Positions 6,210 through 9,953 of a stretch of 9,953 nucleotides of DNA are shown here, piece by piece (the first letter of the stretch is position 1; each line of letters starts with the position of its first letter). The position numbers and the translations under genes are program-made. The DNA comes from Cupriavidus sp. (GTDB taxonomy: Bacteria; Pseudomonadota; Gammaproteobacteria; Burkholderiales; Burkholderiaceae), in assembly GCA_013362725.1 (NCBI GenBank), contig JABFVP010000497.1:1-9953 (forward strand), written 5' to 3'. The notes below the pieces were generated by a model. That model saw nothing but the letters and a program-made list of their open reading frames with translations, searched no databases and was not told where the DNA came from.

Positions 6210-6818
6210 CTACAGCAACCACTCCCCGATCATTCGCAGGATTTCCGCCTTCACGGCGGCCGGGTCCATCGAGGCCCGGTTCAGGCGATGCACGGAGATA
6301 CCGCGCAGCAGGCTCATCAGGATGAAGGCCGCGGCCTTGGCATCGACGTCCGCGCGGATCTGCCCCAGGGTCTTGGCCTCGTTGAGCTTGTACTCGACGT
6401 AGGCCATGTTCTTTTCATTGTAGTCGTGGACAAAGCCGTGCAGCGGCGAGTCGGCCACGGACGAGTCCAGCACGATGAAGAACATCGCCCGGATACTGTT
6501 GACCGCGCTTTCCGGGCGCTGGGTGTAGGCATCCACCAGCGAATAGATGCCATGAATGCCGCTGGTATCGCTGCCGTCCTTCTTGCGCTGGGCATTGAAT
6601 TCACGCGACAGGTGTTCCAGGCACTCCGCCAGCAGCTTTTCCTTGGAGCCGAAGTGGGTGTGCGCCAGGCCGCGGCTATAGCCAGCCTTGGTGCCGACTT
6701 CATTCATGGTCAGCCCGGCCAGGCCTTTTTCGGAAATCAGCTCGATAGCGGCCTGCACCATGCGGCTGACGGATTCTTCGCGCCGTTGCTCCTGGGTGCG
6801 ACTGGATTGCGGTTTCAT
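6210..6818 (-). CDS. TetR/AcrR-family transcriptional regulator
   Basis: A 202-residue TetR-family regulator. The N-terminal DNA-binding domain (about 15-65) reads VQAAIELISEKGLAGLTMNE (21-40), then VGTKAGYSRGLAHTHFGSKE (41-60), the classic helix-turn-helix with the HFGSKEKLL end. Residues 70-202 form an all-helical ligand and dimer domain with FFIVLDSS (113-120) and AAFILMSLLRGI (163-174). An open frame runs further upstream to 6953, but ATG 6818 is chosen because the family homology begins right after it and a sigma70-like promoter lies at 6852-6881. No clear ribosome site is seen. It lies between the two catabolic blocks, directly downstream of the Bug receptor. Control of the right-hand acyl-CoA operon or of itself is plausible; the ligand may be an acyl-CoA or the imported acid. 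Function beyond regulation is not known. Confidence 0.93.
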   Translation of the reverse strand: MKPQSSRTQEQRREESVSRMVQAAIELISEKGLAGLTMNEVGTKAGYSRGLAHTHFGSKEKLLAECLEHLSREFNAQRKKDGSDTSGIHGIYSLVDAYTQRPESAVNSIRAMFFIVLDSSVADSPLHGFVHDYNEKNMAYVEYKLNEAKTLGQIRADVDAKAAAFILMSLLRGISVHRLNRASMDPAAVKAEILRMIGEWLL

Positions 6819-6851
6819 GGGTAGGGAAAAGTAAAGTCGCGCGCGGTCCAG

Positions 6852-6881
6852 ATTGTACCGAAGGGAAAGGGACACTTTCCA
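6852..6881 (-). promoter_or_regulatory. Sigma70-like promoter of the TetR gene
   Basis: On the minus strand TGGAAA (6881-6876) is followed after 18 bases by TACAAT (6857-6852), 4 of 6 and 5 of 6 matches to the consensus boxes. Transcription would begin about 7 bases downstream, giving a leader near 27 bases before ATG 6818. This supports that ATG over the longer open frame. Predicted only. Confidence 0.5.
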
Positions 6882-6902
6882 GCCTGCGCCGGCGCGCAGC
6901 CA

Positions 6903-6925
6903 GCATGCGCCGCTGCCGCGCATGC
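6903..6925. repeat. Inverted repeat 8-7-8
   Basis: GCATGCGC (6903-6910) and GCGCATGC (6918-6925) form a perfect 8-base inverted repeat around a 7-base loop. The right arm overlaps the left arm of the larger repeat at 6921-6954, so the two stems could not form together in RNA. The region is the gap between the Bug receptor stop and the TetR promoter. Confidence 0.5.
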
Positions 6926-6954
6926 CGGCCGCCGCGCTTGCAGTGGCCGGCATG
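6921..6954 (-). terminator. GC-rich hairpin after the Bug receptor gene, possible terminator
   Basis: CATGCCGGCC (6921-6930) and GGCCGGCATG (6945-6954) are a perfect 10-base inverted repeat with a 14-base loop, 17 bases past the receptor stop in the direction of transcription. The stem would be very stable. No T-run follows, so it is not a textbook Rho-independent terminator. It could stabilise the 3' end, or be a regulator site upstream of the TetR promoter. Confidence 0.4.
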
Positions 6955-6971
6955 GCGATGGGGCGTGCGGC

Positions 6972-7934
6972 TCAGGCGGGCAGGATATTGGCCTTTTCCG
7001 CCACGCGCTTGAAGCGCTGGTATTCCGCGCGCTGGAAGTCGCCCAGCTCGCCAAGCGCCTTGCTCAGGAACGTACCCGCGCGCTTGGCCTGGTACGCCCT
7101 GGCCTCCTCCGTCTTCTGGGTGGCCGCAATCGCCGCGGCAAGCTCCTTGAGCTTGTCTTGCGGGGTACCGGCCTTCATCGAGAAGGATGACCACACATAG
7201 GACTCGAAGTCCGCATAGCCGGCCTCCTTCATGGTCGGGACATTGGGCAGAAGCTTGTCGCGCACCGCGCCGGTGATGGCGAGCACGCGCAGCTTCCCGG
7301 CCTTTGCCATGGGCGCGATACCGGTGATGTCGTTCAGCGCGATATCCAGCCGGTTGCCGACCAGGTCCGTCACCATGGGTGCTCCGCCCTTGTAGGGCAC
7401 GGGCGTGGTCTTGATGCCGGTGGCCTGGGCCAGCCACTCGCCGACCAGCCGGTAGCCCTCGGAATAGTTGCCCACCGAAATCGGCTTGCCGCTGGCCTTG
7501 TAGCGGGCAACCACGTCCGCAATGGTGTGGCAGGGCGAATCATTGCCGGTCACAAAGGCGGCCGCGGAGATCGCCAGGCCGTGCAGCGGCACCAGGTCCT
7601 TGAACGGGTCGTAGCCGAGGTTCTTCACCATCACCGGATTCACCGCGATGAGCGAGTTGCTGCCGAGCAGGATGGTGTTGCCGTCCGCGGGCTCGGACAG
7701 CACGGTGCGCACGGCGATCAGGCCGCTGGCCCCGGGCTTGTTTTCCACCACGATCGGACGCCCCAGTGCCTTGCCGATCTGCTCGGCGTAAAAGCGCGCG
7801 CCCTCGTCCGAGCCGCTGCCCGCCGTGAACGGCACGATCACGCGAATCACCTTGCCCTGCGCCCGCGCGATGCAGGGAAATCCCAGCGCTGCCGCGCCCG
7901 CCAGCAGGGTGGCGCCAAATTGTCTGCGTTGCAT
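6972..7934 (-). CDS. Bug/TctC-family periplasmic solute-binding receptor
   Basis: A 320-residue extracytoplasmic receptor of the Bug family, which binds carboxylates and other small organic molecules in the periplasm, often for tripartite tricarboxylate transporters. The N-terminus is a signal peptide with a twin-arginine-like RRQF (3-6), a hydrophobic stretch (8-20) and a likely cleavage after ARA at 25. Mature-protein signatures are RVIVPFTAGSGSD (31-43), PIVVENKPGASG (60-71), VPYKGGAPMVTDLVGNRLD (179-197) and LPNVPTMKEAGY (229-240). Length is normal. The ATG at 7934 follows GGAG and AAGGA, and the crotonase stop is only 23 bases upstream, so it ends the right operon. No TctA or TctB membrane genes are present in this window, as is common for Bug receptors. 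The ligand cannot be read from sequence; the operon suggests an acid processed as its CoA ester. Confidence 0.95.
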   Translation of the reverse strand: MQRRQFGATLLAGAAALGFPCIARAQGKVIRVIVPFTAGSGSDEGARFYAEQIGKALGRPIVVENKPGASGLIAVRTVLSEPADGNTILLGSNSLIAVNPVMVKNLGYDPFKDLVPLHGLAISAAAFVTGNDSPCHTIADVVARYKASGKPISVGNYSEGYRLVGEWLAQATGIKTTPVPYKGGAPMVTDLVGNRLDIALNDITGIAPMAKAGKLRVLAITGAVRDKLLPNVPTMKEAGYADFESYVWSSFSMKAGTPQDKLKELAAAIAATQKTEEARAYQAKRAGTFLSKALGELGDFQRAEYQRFKRVAEKANILPA

Positions 7935-7957
7935 GTCCTTGTCTCCGTTGGTCGAGG

Positions 7958-8740
7958 TTAATCTGCAAAGACCGGGGGACGCCTTTCCGCCATCGCCTTC
8001 ACCCCTTCGGCGATGTCCGGCCCGGCAAACTGCACGGCCTGCTCCGCGCTCTCGCGCGCGATCGCGTTGCGGATGTGGCTGAGCGAATCGGCTTTGAGCG
8101 TCTGGCGCGTCGACTGCAGCGCGCGCGGGGACGAGGTCGCCAGTTCGCGCGACAGCGCCAGCGCCGCCGCGCGCACCTCGTCCCTAGGCACGATGAAGTC
8201 CACCAGCCCCATCTCTTTGGCGCGGGCGCCGTCGATACGGGTGCCGGTGTAAAGCAACCATGCCGCCATCTGCTTGCCGATCAGCGCGGGCAGCGTGTAC
8301 GAGAGCGCAAACCCGGGATGGAAGCCGAGCCGGTTGAAGTTGGCGGAAAAGCGCGCCTGCGTGCACGACACGCGAAAATCCGCCGCCAGCGCCAGGCCCA
8401 GGCCACCTCCCACTGCCGGCCCCTCGATCGCCGCCACGATCGGCTTGCCGAAGCTGAAGATGCGCAAGGCCTCGAGGTAGATCGGATTGATGCGCGAGGC
8501 GCTGCGCGGCGCCGCGGCGCCATCGCGCCGCGAAAAGTCCGCGCCCGCGCAGAACGCGCTGCCGCCCGCTTGCAGCAGCACCGCGCGGCAGGTCTTGTCG
8601 CTTTGCAGCCGGTCCAGCTCGTCGGCGATCCGGGCAATCATGTCGACATCGAAAAAGTTGTGCGGCGGGCGGTTCAGCTCGAGGATGGCGACATGGCCAT
8701 CGCGGCGGGTCAGGATGACCGTATCCGGCATGTCAGACAT
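7958..8740 (-). CDS. Enoyl-CoA hydratase/isomerase (crotonase) family protein, both catalytic Glu absent
   Basis: A 260-residue crotonase-fold protein, normal length. SAFCAGADFS (61-70) gives the first oxyanion-hole strand and IEGPAVGGGLGLALAADFRV (105-124) the second, so CoA thioester binding should be intact. Aligned without gaps to rat mitochondrial hydratase, Glu144 corresponds to Gly115 and Glu164 to Phe135 (FSANFNRLGFHPG, 131-143), so neither hydration base is present. Other crotonase chemistries such as isomerisation, hydrolysis, decarboxylation or C-C cleavage, or a non-catalytic role, are therefore open. The ATG at 8740 has AAAGGAG (8749-8755) 8 bases upstream and lies inside the end of the preceding dehydrogenase gene (8-base overlap). 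An open frame reaches back to 8803 but has no supporting site. Cytoplasmic; it acts with the flanking acyl-CoA dehydrogenases. Confidence 0.93.
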   Translation of the reverse strand: MSDMPDTVILTRRDGHVAILELNRPPHNFFDVDMIARIADELDRLQSDKTCRAVLLQAGGSAFCAGADFSRRDGAAAPRSASRINPIYLEALRIFSFGKPIVAAIEGPAVGGGLGLALAADFRVSCTQARFSANFNRLGFHPGFALSYTLPALIGKQMAAWLLYTGTRIDGARAKEMGLVDFIVPRDEVRAAALALSRELATSSPRALQSTRQTLKADSLSHIRNAIARESAEQAVQFAGPDIAEGVKAMAERRPPVFAD

Positions 8741-9890
8741 GGGTTGCGCTCCTTTCTGCCGGCATGGCAGCGGCGCGAGGGGCAGCCGGGCTTGCCGCGG
8801 CATCGCCGCACGGCAGCGTGCGCGCCGTCAGGTGCGGCCAGAATTGCTCGGAGCCTGCCTGGATAAAGGCTTCGCCAAGGCGCTCGGCCCATTCGGTGCT
8901 GGTGCCGGCCTCGGCGCGCCAGGCCCACAGGCGCCGGGTGGCGAAGTTCAGCGGGTATTCGTAGGTAAAGCCGATGGCGCCATGGACCTGGTGCGCGATC
9001 GAGGCACCGGTGCGGACCGCGTCGCTGGTCGTCACCTTGGCCACCGCCGCGCTGAATTCCGCCTGCGGCGCGCTGTGCTGGTGGATCGCGGGCAGGTCGC
9101 GCAACGCGGTCGTGGCCGCCGCATAGCTGCACGCCACCTCTCCGGCCAGCACCGCCAGCTGCTGCTGGATTGCCTGGTTCTTGCCGATGGGCTTGCCGAA
9201 CTGCACGCGGTCCTTCACATACTGGACCGCCAGGTCGAGCGCGTATTCCAGCGCACCGGTCAGCTGCGCCGCGGTGGTGGCGGCGTAGAACACTTCCAGC
9301 GGGCGGCTCAGGCCTGCAATGCCGGCAGCCAGCGCATGCGCCGCCGGTGCCTGGTCCAGCACCACCGTATCGGCCGGCAGCGATGCGGCATCGGCCTTCG
9401 CTTCGATCCGCACGCCGGGCCCGTTCGCATCGACCAGGCACAGCTGGCCCGCTGCCTCGATCACCAGCCAGTGGGCATGGCGCGCCCATTTCACGGCGGT
9501 CATCGTGCCGGAGAGGGTGGCCGGCTTGCCGTCTTCAGCGCTGGTCCATGCCAAGGACCGGGCCTGCGCCCCCGCGGCAAGCGCGAACACGCTGTCGGCG
9601 GCCAGGTCCAGCCCGCAGCGCGATGCCAGGTACTGGCCCACCACCGCCTGCGCCAGCGGCACCGGCGCCTGGGTGTAACCCACCTGGTAGAACAGGGGCA
9701 ACGCCTCGGGCCAGGACGCTTCGATCCCGCCGTGCGCCTCGTGGCACAGGATCTTGGTCATGCCGGCATCGGCGATCGCTTGCCACAGCGCGCCGGCGAA
9801 TGCGCCGGCTTCGACCGCCGTCAGCAGTTCGCGGCTGACCTCGTTGGCCAGCAGTCGCTTGACGGTCTCTTCAATCATGTTGTCGCTCAT
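8733..9890 (-). CDS. Acyl-CoA dehydrogenase-like protein, probable partner subunit
   Basis: A 385-residue acyl-CoA dehydrogenase-family protein. The C-terminal helical domain is clear: ALEYALDLAVQYVKDRVQFG (213-232), then KPIGKNQAIQQQLA, and HQVHGAIGFTYEYPLNFATR (300-319). The N-terminal and middle domains are weakly conserved, and the ALSEP-type FAD/substrate motif of the dehydrogenase at 1052-2290 has no obvious match. In the final motif AEAGTSTEW (326-334), Ala328 occupies the place of the catalytic Glu of medium-chain enzymes, with a Glu one residue earlier. After about 357 comes an Ala/Pro-rich tail. The gene overlaps the stop of another acyl-CoA dehydrogenase by ATGA, a layout seen for heteromeric acyl-CoA dehydrogenases of the FadE28/FadE29 kind. 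It is probably one half of such an enzyme in the cytoplasm. Substrate unknown; whether the pair is active rests on the unseen partner. Confidence 0.9.
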   Translation of the reverse strand: MSDNMIEETVKRLLANEVSRELLTAVEAGAFAGALWQAIADAGMTKILCHEAHGGIEASWPEALPLFYQVGYTQAPVPLAQAVVGQYLASRCGLDLAADSVFALAAGAQARSLAWTSAEDGKPATLSGTMTAVKWARHAHWLVIEAAGQLCLVDANGPGVRIEAKADAASLPADTVVLDQAPAAHALAAGIAGLSRPLEVFYAATTAAQLTGALEYALDLAVQYVKDRVQFGKPIGKNQAIQQQLAVLAGEVACSYAAATTALRDLPAIHQHSAPQAEFSAAVAKVTTSDAVRTGASIAHQVHGAIGFTYEYPLNFATRRLWAWRAEAGTSTEWAERLGEAFIQAGSEQFWPHLTARTLPCGDAAASPAAPRAAAMPAERSATHV

Positions 9891-9953
9891 CGCAGCCCCA
9901 GTCCTTTCGCAATAATCCCGCGCAAAATCTCTCTCGTGCCCCCGCGCAGCGAG
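9887..9953 (-). CDS. Acyl-CoA dehydrogenase, C-terminal tail only
   Basis: The last 21 codons of a gene that continues past the right edge. They encode SLRGGTREILRGIIAKGLGL followed by Arg and a TGA. The GGTREIxRxIIA pattern is the standard end of acyl-CoA dehydrogenases. The residue before GT is Gly rather than the Glu of medium-chain enzymes, as in subfamilies whose base lies elsewhere. The TGA shares ATGA with the next gene, so the two are probably co-translated subunits. Too short for a product name beyond the family. Confidence 0.8.
   Translation of the reverse strand, partial: SLRGGTREILRGIIAKGLGLR

Noticed and set aside
5300..6325. Plus-strand open frame of 341 codons over the IclR gene
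   Set aside because: Antisense to a complete IclR protein, with low-complexity composition and no recognisable motif.
9208..9229. Inverted repeat CGGTCC ... GGACCG
   Set aside because: It lies within the conserved VQYVKDRVQFG coding stretch of the second dehydrogenase. The bases are explained by codons, and a 6-base repeat is expected by chance.

Overview
This is a GC-rich bacterial chromosomal window (about two thirds G+C by eye), packed with acyl-CoA metabolism genes. The best lineage guess is Burkholderiales, probably Cupriavidus or a close relative. The grounds are base composition, a Bug/TctC-type periplasmic solute receptor, and the mix of class III CoA-transferase, MaoC, acyl-CoA dehydrogenase, MmgE/PrpD and CitE-like genes typical of that group. 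No rRNA, tRNA, insertion sequence, CRISPR array or phage gene was seen.

Left block (1-4226, minus strand). One tight operon reads in the order MmgE/PrpD family protein, MaoC protein 2, acyl-CoA dehydrogenase, MaoC protein 1, class III CoA-transferase (cut by the window edge). Three of its four junctions are ATGA stop/start overlaps and the fourth is a 2-base gap. A CitE-like CoA-ester lyase (4435-5337, plus strand) is divergently transcribed from it. The gap between the two holds a pair of near-identical, AT-rich perfect palindromes that look like operators. Together these genes could activate a branched or C5 dicarboxylic acid as a CoA thioester, oxidise and hydrate it, and cleave the beta-hydroxyacyl-CoA. 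The logic recalls itaconate, mesaconate or citramalyl-CoA routes, but the substrate is not known.

Middle block (5354-6818, minus strand). An IclR-family regulator lies tail to tail with the lyase, and a TetR-family regulator lies upstream of it. A sigma70-like promoter precedes the TetR gene. The IclR protein is a candidate ligand of the twin palindromes. The TetR protein could control the right block.

Right block (6972-9953, minus strand). A second acyl-CoA operon reads: 3' tail of an acyl-CoA dehydrogenase, a second acyl-CoA dehydrogenase-like subunit, a crotonase-fold protein, and a Bug solute receptor. The first two overlap by ATGA, the next pair by 8 bases, and the receptor follows after 23 bases. 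This looks like uptake of a carboxylic acid coupled to beta-oxidation-type steps.

Several enzymes lack textbook catalytic residues. Both MaoC proteins deviate at the Asp-x4-His dyad, the crotonase lacks both catalytic glutamates, and the second acyl-CoA dehydrogenase lacks the usual C-terminal base. These substitutions, the twin palindromes and the combined pathway are the main items for a second look.
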